A stretch of DNA of 64,000 nucleotides from Pseudoalteromonas sp. (lineage in GTDB: Bacteria > Pseudomonadota > Gammaproteobacteria > Enterobacterales > Alteromonadaceae). The position numbers and the translations under genes are program-made. Shown piece by piece: positions 26,910 to 37,460 of the stretch. Positions within the stretch are counted from its first letter, which is position 1. Every line of letters starts with the position of its first letter. The notes under the pieces were generated by a model. It was not told where the DNA came from, did not search any database, and was given only the letters and a program-made list of their open reading frames with translations. The stretch covers positions 248,001-312,000 of the forward strand of contig NZ_JAGYIU010000001.1 of the NCBI RefSeq assembly GCF_018402495.1. The letters are read 5' to 3'.

Positions 26910-29510
26910 ATGTTAAATAATAAAGTTTCAAAAGCGGTTCGTTTAGCGATTGCTTTTGGTGCAGTTTCTACCGCTGCTTTTTCAGCAAGTTCATTTGCTG
27001 CAGAAGAAGGCGTAGATGAAGTTGAAAAAATTGAAGTGACAGGTTCACGTATCAAGCGTGTTGATATGGCTGGCGATTTACCAATTACAGTTATTGACCG
27101 TGCAGCAATTGAGTTAAGTGGCGAGTCTTCGGTTTCTGATTTATTGCGTAACACAACGTTTAACAGTCTGGGTTCGTTCCGTCCGCAATCTGGTAGTTCA
27201 GCGCAAGGCGCTTCATCTGTTAGTTTACGTGGTTTAGGTGCAGACCGTACTTTAGTACTCGTTGATGGACGTCGTTTACCAAAATCAACGCTTACAGGTT
27301 CTAGCCAAGATTTAAACTTTATTCCTATGGCAGCAGTTGAGCGTGTTGAAATATTATCTGACGGTGCATCTGCCCTTTATGGTTCAGATGCAATCGGTGG
27401 TGTAATTAACGTTATAACACGTAAAGATTACAATGGTGCTGAAATAAACATCGGTTCAGGTCGAATTGAGCATGAAGGCGGCGACCGTGAAAACGGATCA
27501 GTAGTGTTTGGTTCGTCTTCAGACAACGCATCAGTACTTGCAGGTGCTTCATGGAATGGCCGTGATATCGTATATCAACGTGACTTCCCATGGGTAGAGC
27601 CAGGCGGTTCTGTATATTCAAACAACTTTACTACCATGGCCCAAGATGAAGACGGTAATTACATTCCAGGTGCCAGTAACTTTGATTTCTTCTCGCCAAA
27701 CGCAACTTGTGAAGGCATTGGTGATGAGAACTTTTACCGCATAGGTGACCGTTGTGGTTTTAACTTTGCTGCTGTAGCAGCAGATGAAGCGTCAATTAAA
27801 AACCGCTCGGCGTTTGTAAAAGCTCGTTATGACATTAATAGCGATTGGAGTGTATTTACAAATATTAACGTTGCTCAAACTAAGTCATTTGGCCGTTATG
27901 CACCGGGCTTGGATGAGTCTGCATATGGTCCTGATCAAATTGATGCAGATAGCCCAAATAACCCTACCAACCCTGACAGCCCTTTATATGATGAATCATT
28001 AGGCATGGAGCAACAGCCGTTAGATTTTTGGCACCGCTTTGCTGCTTTAGGCAACCGCGATAATAATCTTTCTACTGAACTCAAAGATATCACTTTTGGT
28101 ACAAACGGTATGTTTGGTGATGTTGCCGTTGAATTTGGTGGCCGTAAAACGATTAACGAAAGCCATAACGTTGGTGAAGGTTACATTTTACGTAGCATAG
28201 CGCGTCAGTACATTAACGATGGTACATACATGCTAAATGACCCGTATGGTGCACCTGATGAAGTTAAAAATGCAATGCGTGTAACCACTTCACGTACTGG
28301 TAAATTTAACCAAGAAGAATTTTTTGCCAATGCATCGTTTGATGTTATGGAAACAGATGCAGGTGCAATCCAAGCATTTGTTGGTTTTGAATACAGAACT
28401 GAAGATTATGCCGACAAGTACGACTCGTTATCAGAAGCTGGTCAAGTAGGTGGCTCTTCAGGTAGTAGTGCTGGCGGTGACCGCTCTGTACGTAGTGCGT
28501 TTTTCGAAGCATTAGTACCAGTTACTGAGGGATTTGAACTTAACTTTGCAGGTCGTTTTGATGATTACTCTGACTACGGTAGTGACTTTTCTCCAAAAGT
28601 ATCTGCACGTTACGAGTTTAACGATGACTTAGTACTTCGTGCATCATGGGGTAAGGGTTTCCGTGCTCCATCGTTACCTGATTTAACGCAGCAGCCTGCT
28701 GAATCTGCTGACTCAGTAACAGATGATAGAACTTGTGAGGCTATTGGCCAAGACGCTGGTTGTTCGTCTCAAATCAACGCAATTGTTATTTCTAACCCTG
28801 ATTTACAGTCTGAGCAGTCTAAGCAAATTGCTTTAGGTCTTGTTTACCAGCTAACTGATAACATTGATTTTGAAATTGATTACTATGACACAGAAATCAC
28901 TAACCGTATTCGTGCTTTTGGCGCGCAATACATCATAGATGCGACAGACCGTGGTGATTCACTACCGCCAGCATTTACTGTAAGCCGTGCGCCAAATGGT
29001 GCAATTACAGAGCTTGTGCGTGGTTTTGGTAACGATGGTAGTTTAGAAACATCGGGTATTGATTTTAAAGCGCGTTCAAGTTTCGATTTTGGTGATACAG
29101 GGCGTTTAACAACTAACTTCATGTTATCGCATATTATTGATTACAGTACCGATGGCGGACGTAACTTTGTGAGAGACCCAGAAGTTCCACAACGTCGTAT
29201 GAATTTAAGTAATGTATATTCGGTTGCTGATTTTGACTTTACGTGGAACCTTAACCTAATTGGTCACCAGTATGAAGACGTAGAAATCACAAATGGTAAC
29301 CGTGTCGGCGAAGGGCACATACCTACTTGGATAACGCATGACTTGCAAATTGCATACAACACTGAGTGGAATGGTAAGTTTAGCTTTGGTGCGCAAAATG
29401 CATTTGGTAAAGAGCCACCACTAGTTGCGTCAGGTGGTCGTCCGTACAACTTTGACCTATACTCTGGTTTTGGTCGCATTATGTACTTTAACTATAAACA
29501 ATCTTTCTAA
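26910..29510 (+). CDS. TonB-dependent receptor
   Basis: An 866-residue outer-membrane receptor. A signal peptide ends near SFAAEE. The TonB-box-like EKIEVTGSRIKR is followed by a plug domain with the usual LRGLGADRTLVLVDGRR and an alternating beta-barrel to the C-terminal aromatic strand ending in Phe. It is preceded by a strong ribosome site (GGGAGAA). This is the form common in Alteromonadales for importing oligosaccharides, peptides or siderophores. No substrate-specific genes adjoin it, so the ligand is unknown. Confidence 0.93.
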   Translation: MLNNKVSKAVRLAIAFGAVSTAAFSASSFAAEEGVDEVEKIEVTGSRIKRVDMAGDLPITVIDRAAIELSGESSVSDLLRNTTFNSLGSFRPQSGSSAQGASSVSLRGLGADRTLVLVDGRRLPKSTLTGSSQDLNFIPMAAVERVEILSDGASALYGSDAIGGVINVITRKDYNGAEINIGSGRIEHEGGDRENGSVVFGSSSDNASVLAGASWNGRDIVYQRDFPWVEPGGSVYSNNFTTMAQDEDGNYIPGASNFDFFSPNATCEGIGDENFYRIGDRCGFNFAAVAADEASIKNRSAFVKARYDINSDWSVFTNINVAQTKSFGRYAPGLDESAYGPDQIDADSPNNPTNPDSPLYDESLGMEQQPLDFWHRFAALGNRDNNLSTELKDITFGTNGMFGDVAVEFGGRKTINESHNVGEGYILRSIARQYINDGTYMLNDPYGAPDEVKNAMRVTTSRTGKFNQEEFFANASFDVMETDAGAIQAFVGFEYRTEDYADKYDSLSEAGQVGGSSGSSAGGDRSVRSAFFEALVPVTEGFELNFAGRFDDYSDYGSDFSPKVSARYEFNDDLVLRASWGKGFRAPSLPDLTQQPAESADSVTDDRTCEAIGQDAGCSSQINAIVISNPDLQSEQSKQIALGLVYQLTDNIDFEIDYYDTEITNRIRAFGAQYIIDATDRGDSLPPAFTVSRAPNGAITELVRGFGNDGSLETSGIDFKARSSFDFGDTGRLTTNFMLSHIIDYSTDGGRNFVRDPEVPQRRMNLSNVYSVADFDFTWNLNLIGHQYEDVEITNGNRVGEGHIPTWITHDLQIAYNTEWNGKFSFGAQNAFGKEPPLVASGGRPYNFDLYSGFGRIMYFNYKQSF

Positions 29511-29533
29511 ACAATTAGTTAGCTTGTATAAAA

Positions 29534-29561
29534 GAGCGACAATGCGTCGCTCTTTTTTTTT
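29534..29561 (+). terminator. rho-independent terminator of the TonB receptor gene
   Basis: GAGCGAC-AATGC-GTCGCTC forms a 7-bp stem followed by nine T, 24 bp after the stop codon. Confidence 0.9.
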
Positions 29562-30069
29562 GCAATAGCAACTCGCTAATTTATCGAGTTATTTTAAGGC
29601 AAGAAGAGACTTACTATCGACACGATTTCCCCTCTCTCAAAATAGCTCACTTAATTAAGCAAATAGGGATTATTTAATTCGCTACAGTGTGTTGCCTGCC
29701 AGTAAAATTGCATTGCAATCAAATAACTAAATAAAGCTACATATCAGGTTTTAGATACGTTTTTACTACTATTAAAAAGTTTAAATAAGGTATTTGTTGA
29801 ATATAAATAACGTGGGTGATGTTATAAATACCAATCTTCCTAGATAGGGGCTCTGATTTAACAATAAGAAAGTTGCTCTATAATGACGCAGAGCTTTTGA
29901 TATATGTTTTTTGGTAGGCATAAAACTTAATACTTTGAGGTAGCTCAAGTATTTTTATTTAACGAGTTTAAAGCTGTAAGTAAATATTTGCTACTTTTGT
30001 TGTAAACATGGCAAGGAACTACTCTGGCTAATTTTTAATACTACATTCTTAACAGGTGGAACAAAAAAT
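29562..30069. other. gene-free region with repeat copy R1
   Basis: About 500 bp with no credible gene. It contains repeat R1 and must carry the methyltransferase promoter. No other structure was recognised. Confidence 0.4.
29611..29660 (+). repeat. dispersed repeat copy R1
   Basis: Contains CACGATTTCCC followed by TCTCTCAAAATAGCT and TTAATTAAGC. It matches copy R2 at 31169-31207 over about 39 bp with four or five differences, in the same orientation. The two bracket the methyltransferase gene. Confidence 0.6.
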
Positions 30070-30993
30070 ATGCATTGGGATCAGTACTGGGATGCAACAA
30101 CTAGCTTATCTAGTTTTGCAGAATTAAATAATCAATTTGGTTACCCTGATGAAGTATTGCTTTTTTGGGAAAAGATAATCTTAAAACAAAATAAAACCAC
30201 AATAAAAATACTCGATTTAGCAACAGGAAGAGGGGCTCTGGCAATTTGGCTTCAAGTTGTTTGCGATAAACACGGTATTGACGCTGAAATTTATGCTTGT
30301 GATTTTGCAAAAATCGATATAAGCAGCATTAAATCAGATGATAAACAGGTTTTAGCCGCCATTAGCAAAATAAACTTCGCGTTTTCAACTGGGCTGGAGT
30401 CACTTCACTATGATGATGATTTTTTTGATTTAGTAGTAAGTCAGTTTGGTTTTGAATATTCAAACTGGGCTGAGTCGTTGGCGCAAGTTCATCGCGTATT
30501 AAAGCCGCATGCAGCATTAGTTTTTATGATGCATCATCATCAATCTGCAATTGCTATTAACTCTGCTGCGGGTTTGTCAGTGTTTGAAAGCGTTATTAAG
30601 ACGGGGGTATTTACTACCCTCCAAGACGCAATTACTGAAAAGCTAGCGGGTAATGAAGCACAATTTACACACCTTAATCAACAGGCCATTACTAAGCTTA
30701 ATGCTTTAAAAATTGATCAAGATGATGAATTAGAGTGGTTTTTAGATTTAGTAAATCACATAGCGAGTATAATGAAAACGATTAATACTCACTCAGAAGA
30801 TAAGCTGTTAAGGCTTAAAACTAATGTTGATCATCAAGTTATGCGCTTGTCAGAGCAAACAAGTGTTTCATATACCAAGAAGCAAATAAATGAGCGTATC
30901 GCGTGCAGTCATAGTCAAATTGAAGTCGTTGATTTAACACAATGTATTGTAGAAAATCACCCATTTGCATGGGTGTTAAGTGCTAAAATTTAA
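30070..30993 (+). CDS. class I SAM-dependent methyltransferase
   Basis: A 307-residue protein with a Rossmann methyltransferase domain in its first half: motif I ILDLATGRGALA near residues 50-61, an acidic residue in YACDFAKIDIS, and a FDLVVSQFGFEYS/VLKPHAALVFMMHH stretch (motifs IV-VI). The C-terminal about 120 residues are helical and unassigned. The gene is isolated in a long AT-rich region between two similar repeats, which may indicate recent acquisition. The substrate cannot be told. Confidence 0.85.
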   Translation: MHWDQYWDATTSLSSFAELNNQFGYPDEVLLFWEKIILKQNKTTIKILDLATGRGALAIWLQVVCDKHGIDAEIYACDFAKIDISSIKSDDKQVLAAISKINFAFSTGLESLHYDDDFFDLVVSQFGFEYSNWAESLAQVHRVLKPHAALVFMMHHHQSAIAINSAAGLSVFESVIKTGVFTTLQDAITEKLAGNEAQFTHLNQQAITKLNALKIDQDDELEWFLDLVNHIASIMKTINTHSEDKLLRLKTNVDHQVMRLSEQTSVSYTKKQINERIACSHSQIEVVDLTQCIVENHPFAWVLSAKI

Positions 30994-31607
30994 TCTTTAC
31001 AGGTGAATATGAAAGTGATCACTGTTATAGGGTGTTGGGTATTTTATACCGGCTAATACTAACTCACTATAGTACATATTTATTCTTTCAAGGTATATCA
31101 GGCGCTAGTTGTGCTAAAAAATTCGTTGTTTAGAACAAGTACATAACAAACTTTCTGCCTTGCTATAACACGATTTCCCTCTTTCAAAATAGCTTATTTT
31201 ATTAAGCTATTTTGAACAATTTAACGAATTAAATCCCTCTATCATGTTGTTATTTTTTATCTGTAACAATTGCTTAGCTATAGATCAATGTTCTTATCGT
31301 TAAAATAGACTGAAGATCCAAGCGGATTACTATAAATTATAACGATAAAGAAATGCTTCAGTAATGAGGAGGAATTAGGATATAAATGTTTTACATAGAT
31401 AATTTAAAAAACAATTGGGGGTTGTTTAATTTGTTAGCATGGTGGTGCTTTTAATAAAGTTGCTGTTAATGTGTATAGAGCGAGTTTTTTGCTGCAACGT
31501 GGTTGCCAATAACAGTATATAACCCCAAACAGCTTTAATATAGGTTTTTAAAGTTGCTTGGGGCTAAGTACACATGCTGTATTTATACAGCGCAGATTAT
31601 AAAAAGA
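30994..31607. other. long gene-free region
   Basis: About 610 bp without a coding frame that looks real. It holds repeat R2, a CCCCAA/TTGGGG inverted repeat near 31524-31562, and a GCTGT-N6-ACAGC hairpin at 31576-31591 downstream of the S9 peptidase gene. Confidence 0.4.
31169..31214 (+). repeat. dispersed repeat copy R2 with internal hairpin
   Basis: Begins CACGATTTCCCT like R1. It includes CAAAATAGCTTA (31185-31196) and its perfect inverse TAAGCTATTTTG (31203-31214), a 12-bp stem with a 6-nt loop. The upstream CTTGCTAT is also found in the element at 52613-52768. Confidence 0.6.
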
Positions 31608-33515
31608 CTATTGCAGACTTTCGTGTAAAAAAGTCTTCATTTTTGAATAAAAGTCGTGACGGTTTTTAGGTTTGTGGTAACCGTGACCTTCATCTCTTAC
31701 CATTGATTCGTAAGGGTAGTTTATTTTATCAAGTGCATTAGTTAGCGCGTGATATTGCTCCATAGGTACACGTACATCGTCAGAACCATGTGCTATGAAT
31801 AACCTTGCTTTTATTTTATCAACATTATATGCCGGAGAGCGGTTCTGTTTATCCGCTAAATCTTCTCCAAGTACCGTGTTTAAAAATTTTCTACCTGATT
31901 CGCTCTTTGGCGAATCGCCACTTTTAAGCATTTCGGGTAATGAATATACGCCAACATAACCAATGGCACATTTATAAAGGTCTGGCTCTCTAACAACTCC
32001 CATTAAGGCAGCGTATCCACCGTAGCTGCCGCCGTAAACACAAATTTTATCGCGGTCTATGATGTTTTGTTCAATTGCCCAAAGTGTTGCATCAGTTACA
32101 TCGTCTTGCATTTCACGACCCCATTTTTTAAAGCCACTCTCAAGAAATGCTTTTCCGTAGCCACCAGAGCCTCTAAAGTTAACTTGTACTACGGCATAGC
32201 CTAAGCTTGCTAAGTACTGAGCCTCAGCGTTAAATCCCCAAAAATCTCTTACACCATGTGGGCCACCATGAAGCATAACAACAGCAGCTAACGGCTCTTT
32301 AGCGTTATTTGGTAATGTAAGGTAGCCATTTAGGCTTACTCCATCACGGGCTAAAATTTTAAAGGGTTCAACAGTGGCAAGTTGTTTTTTATCTATGTTT
32401 GCATTTCTAGAAGCGATAAAGGTTGCTTGTTTTGATTTTAAGTCATAGAGGTAAAATTCAGTAGGTGATTTATCTGCTGATACCTGAAAAACGGATAAAC
32501 TATTTTTCTTAGAATGGCTGGTGTAAGTAAGACGATATGATTTAAACGTGTCACTTAGATTTTTAAAGACGGCGTTAGAAGACTTATCGTCGAAATAATA
32601 GAAATCAGGGTAGTGAGGATCATAGGTAACACCTATTACTTCACCATGCTGCCCGTAGATTGGATTATTGATATCAACATGTTCATTTGCGAGGATCTCT
32701 TTTAGCTCATCGGTTAATAAATTAAACGAATATATAGCTGAATTGTGCCTGTTTGAGTCACTGGATAAATAGGCTAAGTTGCCTTCTTTATTCATACCTA
32801 TAATATTAAGTGAGTCTCCTTTTTTATACCCTAAAGCATCTAAATTAAGTTTATCCCAATTTGACTTAGCTGTTTTTTTATAAAAAATACTGAGTTCACC
32901 TTCTCCGAGCTTGTGGTGTTTTTCTTCTTTGTAACTAAATGCAATCCTTGGATTTCCTTCGATGTCTGCTACCATGCCAAATACATCATCTTTAGGTTGA
33001 TCTGCTTGGTAGCTTTCTCTGCCATTATAAATATTTAGCTTATGTACTTTTGCTGCAAAGTCATCAGCGAAGTGTTGTTTTGTTACCAATATATGTTTTT
33101 TGTCATTTGGTAACAAACTAAGCAAGCGATAGATAGAACGTTGTGATGCCATTATCTCGCGGCGATTAGAGCCATCAACATTTGATGCAACATAATAAGG
33201 TTGGCCGCTTTTTGTATCTAAATATCCCACTGTTTTTTGCACTGTCATTATAAAACGTTCGTCATTAGCCCAATCTACATTGACTATTTTTTGATATTCA
33301 CCAAAAGCATAACTACTCATTACTTTATTAGATTTTCTTTCAAGAATAACAAGCTTTACTTCAGAACCCTCTTCAATTGTTATTGAATAGTATTTACCAG
33401 AGGGAGAAATTTTTACTTGCTGGTATCCACCACTGTTAAAAAAATCTTCTATGCTATTTTTTGCATAAGTAAGAGGAGTAAAGAGTAATAATAAAATGAT
33501 TAACCTGATTAACAT
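31608..33515 (-). CDS. S9 family prolyl oligopeptidase-type peptidase
   Basis: A 635-residue exported peptidase with signal peptide LIILLLLFTPLTYA. The first about 380 residues form a beta-propeller-like region. The alpha/beta hydrolase domain follows with the nucleophile in YGGSYGGYAAL, the Asp in HGSDDVRVP and the His in RDEGHGYHK. It likely trims dipeptides or oligopeptides in the periplasm, a common trait of protein-degrading marine bacteria. It stands alone between spacers. Confidence 0.92.
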   Translation of the reverse strand: MLIRLIILLLLFTPLTYAKNSIEDFFNSGGYQQVKISPSGKYYSITIEEGSEVKLVILERKSNKVMSSYAFGEYQKIVNVDWANDERFIMTVQKTVGYLDTKSGQPYYVASNVDGSNRREIMASQRSIYRLLSLLPNDKKHILVTKQHFADDFAAKVHKLNIYNGRESYQADQPKDDVFGMVADIEGNPRIAFSYKEEKHHKLGEGELSIFYKKTAKSNWDKLNLDALGYKKGDSLNIIGMNKEGNLAYLSSDSNRHNSAIYSFNLLTDELKEILANEHVDINNPIYGQHGEVIGVTYDPHYPDFYYFDDKSSNAVFKNLSDTFKSYRLTYTSHSKKNSLSVFQVSADKSPTEFYLYDLKSKQATFIASRNANIDKKQLATVEPFKILARDGVSLNGYLTLPNNAKEPLAAVVMLHGGPHGVRDFWGFNAEAQYLASLGYAVVQVNFRGSGGYGKAFLESGFKKWGREMQDDVTDATLWAIEQNIIDRDKICVYGGSYGGYAALMGVVREPDLYKCAIGYVGVYSLPEMLKSGDSPKSESGRKFLNTVLGEDLADKQNRSPAYNVDKIKARLFIAHGSDDVRVPMEQYHALTNALDKINYPYESMVRDEGHGYHKPKNRHDFYSKMKTFLHESLQ

Positions 33516-33828
33516 TGGCTGCTTTCCTTAGGGTGTTGATTAACATGCCATTAAATTGTGTATTCTAATAATAACATGATTAACTAAATTGGAAACCAAT
33601 GCAGAAGACGTTTGATAGTATTTAAACTTAAAATCGCATATTTTATTTTAAAAAATAAAGGGCTAAAAAATAAAGGAAATGAAAATAAAGGACAGGCATA
33701 TAAATCTATGTAGTTTTTTATGAAGTATGGCGAGTTCGGTGGAGGGCGCTGATAGTTTTATTAAAGTGGGTACAATTATTTGCTAAAGGGTACTTTTATC
33801 TTTATCAATGCCCTTTACCTTTTAAAAT
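33516..33828. other. intergenic region upstream of the S9 peptidase
   Basis: About 310 bp, AT-rich, with no gene. It contains the promoter region of the peptidase; I see no confident -35/-10 pair. Confidence 0.4.
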
Positions 33829-33850
33829 CCCTCAGAGTATGCACTGAGGG
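33829..33850 (-). terminator. terminator of the AbgT gene
   Basis: CCCTCAG and CTGAGGG form a 7-bp stem with an 8-nt loop, 26 bp after the stop. Read on the minus strand it is followed by ATTTTAAAA. Confidence 0.65.
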
Positions 33851-33875
33851 AGTAAAATTAGGCCGTATTACTGTG

Positions 33876-35426
33876 TTAAAACCCTAAAGGGATCCCAAAG
33901 CTAAAGAAGCCTACGAGCATAACGAGCCAAACACCTAAGAAGGCGAGAGAGTAAGGTAGCATCATTGCAATCATTTCGCCAAAACCAAGATCAGGATTAT
34001 ATTTACGCATAAAGGCCAATATAATTCCGGCATAGCTCATCATGGGGGTAATTATATTCGTCGCAGAATCTGCCACACGAAAAGCCGCCGCGACTAAGTC
34101 TGGGGTCATAGCAGGGTTTACAATATACAGCATAGGGATAAAAATTGGCCCTAATAACATCCATTTAGAAGTTAAACCACCCACAAATAAATTAATTAGT
34201 GCAGTTATTAGCACAAAGCCAATGAGAAGTAATACCGGGTATTCCTGCAGCCCTAATAAAATAAGCGCATTTGCACCTAGGTATGTAATGTAAGCACCTA
34301 ATCCACTATAACTTAATATACCTAAAAAGTTATAACAAAAGAAGGTTAAAACTAAGATGTAGCCCATGGTATCCATTTGTTTTACCATGGCTTTTACTAT
34401 GTCTAACATGCTCTTAAATTTGCCACTGGCGACGCCAAATGCAATACCAACTGCCGCAAAAACAAAGGTAATGACTAAAATAATATTGTTTAAAAAGGGC
34501 GTAACGTGTTGGCCAGCTTCATTGGTAAAGCTGGCTAGTGGGCCTAATGCTAATCCAGTGATGGCTCCCAGCGCCAGGATTAAAGCAATACCTGAAGCCC
34601 TAAGACCTCGTTTTTCTTCTGGGGTTACGTCAAAGTCAGATAATTGTATATCGCTCGGAATAGTATAGGGTTTGTGTTCTAACCTAGGTGCTACAAATTT
34701 AGCTGTTACCCACGCACCAACGCCGGCTAGTACAAAGGTCGAAACAAAGATAAAGTAGTAGTGCATGGTAGCCGGTGTGAGTGCCTCGCCAGCAGCATTA
34801 ACAAAGGGGATATTTTGCGCTTGCGCAAAGACTTGTGCATTAACACCGATAATAACATCTATAGGTGTTGCGGGGATCAGGTTGGCACTAAAGCCAGCAG
34901 ATACGCCAGCAAAGGCTGCGGCCATGCCTATAAGCGGGTTTTTACCTAACCCTGCATACAACAGCCCCGCCAGTGGTATTAAAATTAAGTAGCCGGCATC
35001 GGTTGCAATAGAGCTCATTATGCCTATAAATACCAACAACAACGGTAGCCATTTAATTGGTAAGCCGCGGCTAACTTTTTTCAAAATGGCATTAAATAAT
35101 CCTGAACTCTCAGCAATACCGACCCCAAGCATAACAATGAGGATCACGCCAAGCACCCCCCCGCCAAAGCCTAACCAGTTAGCTAATAGAGCATTATCAA
35201 ATAGCCAAATTACATTTTCAGATGCCAACATATTTTTGATTTCGTGAACGACTGGCTCACCCGCAGCGCCGTATGTTTCAAAGCTCAACCCGCCCATTAC
35301 GGTTGTAAGCGCAAGTGCACCAACTAAAAAATATATAAATATAATTACAGGATCGGGGATCCGTTTGCCCATACGCTCAATAAAGGCAATAAAGCCTACG
35401 TTTTGATCTATTTCTTTTTGTGTCAT
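33876..35426 (-). CDS. AbgT family transporter
   Basis: A 516-residue membrane protein with about a dozen hydrophobic helices. The start GFIAFIERMGKRIPDPVIIFIYF is characteristic of the AbgT family, as are the ATDAGYLILIPLAG segment and the GLTSKWMLLGPIFIPML stretch in the second half. Family members import p-aminobenzoyl-glutamate or export sulfonamide-like antimetabolites. No abgA/abgB peptidase genes are adjacent, which mildly favours an efflux or orphan role. Confidence 0.92.
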   Translation of the reverse strand: MTQKEIDQNVGFIAFIERMGKRIPDPVIIFIYFLVGALALTTVMGGLSFETYGAAGEPVVHEIKNMLASENVIWLFDNALLANWLGFGGGVLGVILIVMLGVGIAESSGLFNAILKKVSRGLPIKWLPLLLVFIGIMSSIATDAGYLILIPLAGLLYAGLGKNPLIGMAAAFAGVSAGFSANLIPATPIDVIIGVNAQVFAQAQNIPFVNAAGEALTPATMHYYFIFVSTFVLAGVGAWVTAKFVAPRLEHKPYTIPSDIQLSDFDVTPEEKRGLRASGIALILALGAITGLALGPLASFTNEAGQHVTPFLNNIILVITFVFAAVGIAFGVASGKFKSMLDIVKAMVKQMDTMGYILVLTFFCYNFLGILSYSGLGAYITYLGANALILLGLQEYPVLLLIGFVLITALINLFVGGLTSKWMLLGPIFIPMLYIVNPAMTPDLVAAAFRVADSATNIITPMMSYAGIILAFMRKYNPDLGFGEMIAMMLPYSLAFLGVWLVMLVGFFSFGIPLGF

Positions 35427-35683
35427 TTTTACCTCTTTATAATACTTACAAGCACTTGTGGCTTGTTGCTCAATGCAAATAGTAAACGTTTTTACTGCTT
35501 AAAAGGAAAGTTTTTAAGTGTAAATGCTCTAGAGTATTTAAAACGGTGATGTGATTTTATAAGGGGGGAACACAGGTTTTCTAGTTGTTTGCGTTTTACG
35601 GTAATACTTTGATATAAAAATTTAATCGACCGTATTAAAATAGCTAAATAACTCATTCATCATCTTTAATAAGTATTGATAGC

Positions 35684-37435
35684 ATGACCTACACCCTAAG
35701 ACCCTACCAGAGCGAGGCGGTTGAACGCACCGTTTTACACTTTAGAAAAACCAATGATCCTGCTGTCATTGTGCTGCCTACAGGTGCGGGTAAAAGTTTA
35801 GTGATTGCTGAACTTGCGCGTATTGCTAAACAAAAAATATTGGTGTTGGCGCACGTAAAAGAATTAGTTGAGCAAAATGCTCAAAAGTATAAAAGCTTTG
35901 GTCTTGAGGCGAGTATATTTTCCGCAGGATTAAAAGAAAAGTCGTTAACCCATCAGGTCACTTTTGCGAGTGTGCAGTCGTTATCGCGTAATTTAGACAA
36001 ACTTAATGAGCACTATTCATTACTCATTATTGATGAGTGCCACAGAGTGAATGGCGAAAAGAAAAGCCAATATGGTAAGGTTATTAATGCACTTAAATCT
36101 CACAACCCTGAATTAAAAGTATTAGGCTTAACAGCAACGCCTTACCGCCTTGGGTTAGGCTGGATTTATCATCATCATTACCATGGGTTTGTAAGAGGCA
36201 ATAAAGAGAGTCCATTCAAACACTGTATTTTTGAATTACCTTTGCGCTATATGATTAAGCATAACTACTTAACTCCCCCTAAAGAGGTTGATGCTGCGAT
36301 TAGCCATTATGACTTTTCATCATTAAGTAGCAATGCATTTGGGCAATATACTAATGACGACATGAATGCTTTACTTAAAAAGTGTACCCGCGCAACTCAA
36401 ACAATCCTGCAGCAGGTTATTCAATACAGTGAGAACCGCCACGGCGTGATGATTTTTGCAGCTACGGTTATGCATGCACAAGAGATAATGACTTATCTAC
36501 CAGAGGATCACAGTGCGCTGATCACCGGAGATACGCCAAATAGCGAACGCGATAAAATAATTAAACAATTTAAAGCTAAAAAATTAAAGTATTTAGTGAA
36601 TATATCGGTTCTTACTACCGGCTTTGATGCCCCCCATGTTGATTTTATTGCTATTTTACGCCCCACAGAGTCGGTAAGTTTATACCAGCAAATTGTCGGT
36701 CGAGGCTTGAGGTTGGCAGAAGGTAAAAACGATTGTTTAGTGATTGACTATGCGGGTAATGGCTTTGACTTATTCTACCCAGAAGTGGGAGATAAAAAAG
36801 GCGATAGCGATAATGAACCCGTGCAAGTGCTGTGTCCTGGGTGTGGCTTTGCCAATATATTTTGGGGAAAAACAGATGCTGATGGCAAAGTAATCGAGCA
36901 CTTCGGCAGGCGTTGTAAAGGTTTGCTAGAAGATGATAACGGTTTAAGCGATCAATGCGATTACCGCTTTCGTTTTAAAGAGTGTGAGCAGTGCGGCGCA
37001 CAAAATGATATTGCTGCTCGAAAATGCCATGATTGTGACGCTGTGATGGCCGACCCTGATGATAAGCTGCGCAATGCGTTAAACCTTAAAGATGCATTAG
37101 TCCTACGTTGTAGCGGCTTGAGTGTGGTAAAACTTAAAGAGCAATTGTTAAAAATTACTTATTTTGATGAAGACGGAGCAAGTTGTGATGAAATTTTTGA
37201 TTTAACACACAAAGGGGCTCGGTATTATTTTAATCAGCAGTTTGGTAAGCGTGTAGGTCAGGGCCAATCCCCCATTGAATTTGTCAGTGCAGAGCAAGTT
37301 ATAAAAGCGCAACTTAATTTAACGCCACCGGATTTTGTGATTGCGCGAAAAAGTAAAAAATATGGCTGGAAGGTGGCCGACAAACTTTTTGATTATAAAG
37401 GCAGCTTTAGAAAAGCAAACCAGCTAAGCCGATAG
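35684..37435 (+). CDS. radD: DEAD/DEAH-type helicase RadD
   Basis: A 583-residue superfamily 2 helicase resembling E. coli RadD (YejH, 586 aa) from the first residues (TLRPYQSEAVE). Walker A is in LPTGAGKSLVIAELARIA, the DECH box in LIIDECHRV, and motif VI in QIVGRGLRLA. A C-terminal zinc-binding region follows with CPGCGF, CEQCG and CHDC. RadD aids RecA-dependent repair and double-strand break processing. The spacer of about 250 bp upstream has no LexA box that I could find. Confidence 0.92.
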   Translation: MTYTLRPYQSEAVERTVLHFRKTNDPAVIVLPTGAGKSLVIAELARIAKQKILVLAHVKELVEQNAQKYKSFGLEASIFSAGLKEKSLTHQVTFASVQSLSRNLDKLNEHYSLLIIDECHRVNGEKKSQYGKVINALKSHNPELKVLGLTATPYRLGLGWIYHHHYHGFVRGNKESPFKHCIFELPLRYMIKHNYLTPPKEVDAAISHYDFSSLSSNAFGQYTNDDMNALLKKCTRATQTILQQVIQYSENRHGVMIFAATVMHAQEIMTYLPEDHSALITGDTPNSERDKIIKQFKAKKLKYLVNISVLTTGFDAPHVDFIAILRPTESVSLYQQIVGRGLRLAEGKNDCLVIDYAGNGFDLFYPEVGDKKGDSDNEPVQVLCPGCGFANIFWGKTDADGKVIEHFGRRCKGLLEDDNGLSDQCDYRFRFKECEQCGAQNDIAARKCHDCDAVMADPDDKLRNALNLKDALVLRCSGLSVVKLKEQLLKITYFDEDGASCDEIFDLTHKGARYYFNQQFGKRVGQGQSPIEFVSAEQVIKAQLNLTPPDFVIARKSKKYGWKVADKLFDYKGSFRKANQLSR

Positions 37436-37460
37436 ACTTAACTGGTGTTGAGGTTATTGC

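Noticed and set aside
31576-31591. CTGT...ACAG sequence resembling a LexA box downstream of the S9 peptidase gene
   Set aside because: The spacer is 6 bp rather than 8, and it is located after a gene rather than before one; it is better read as a small hairpin.
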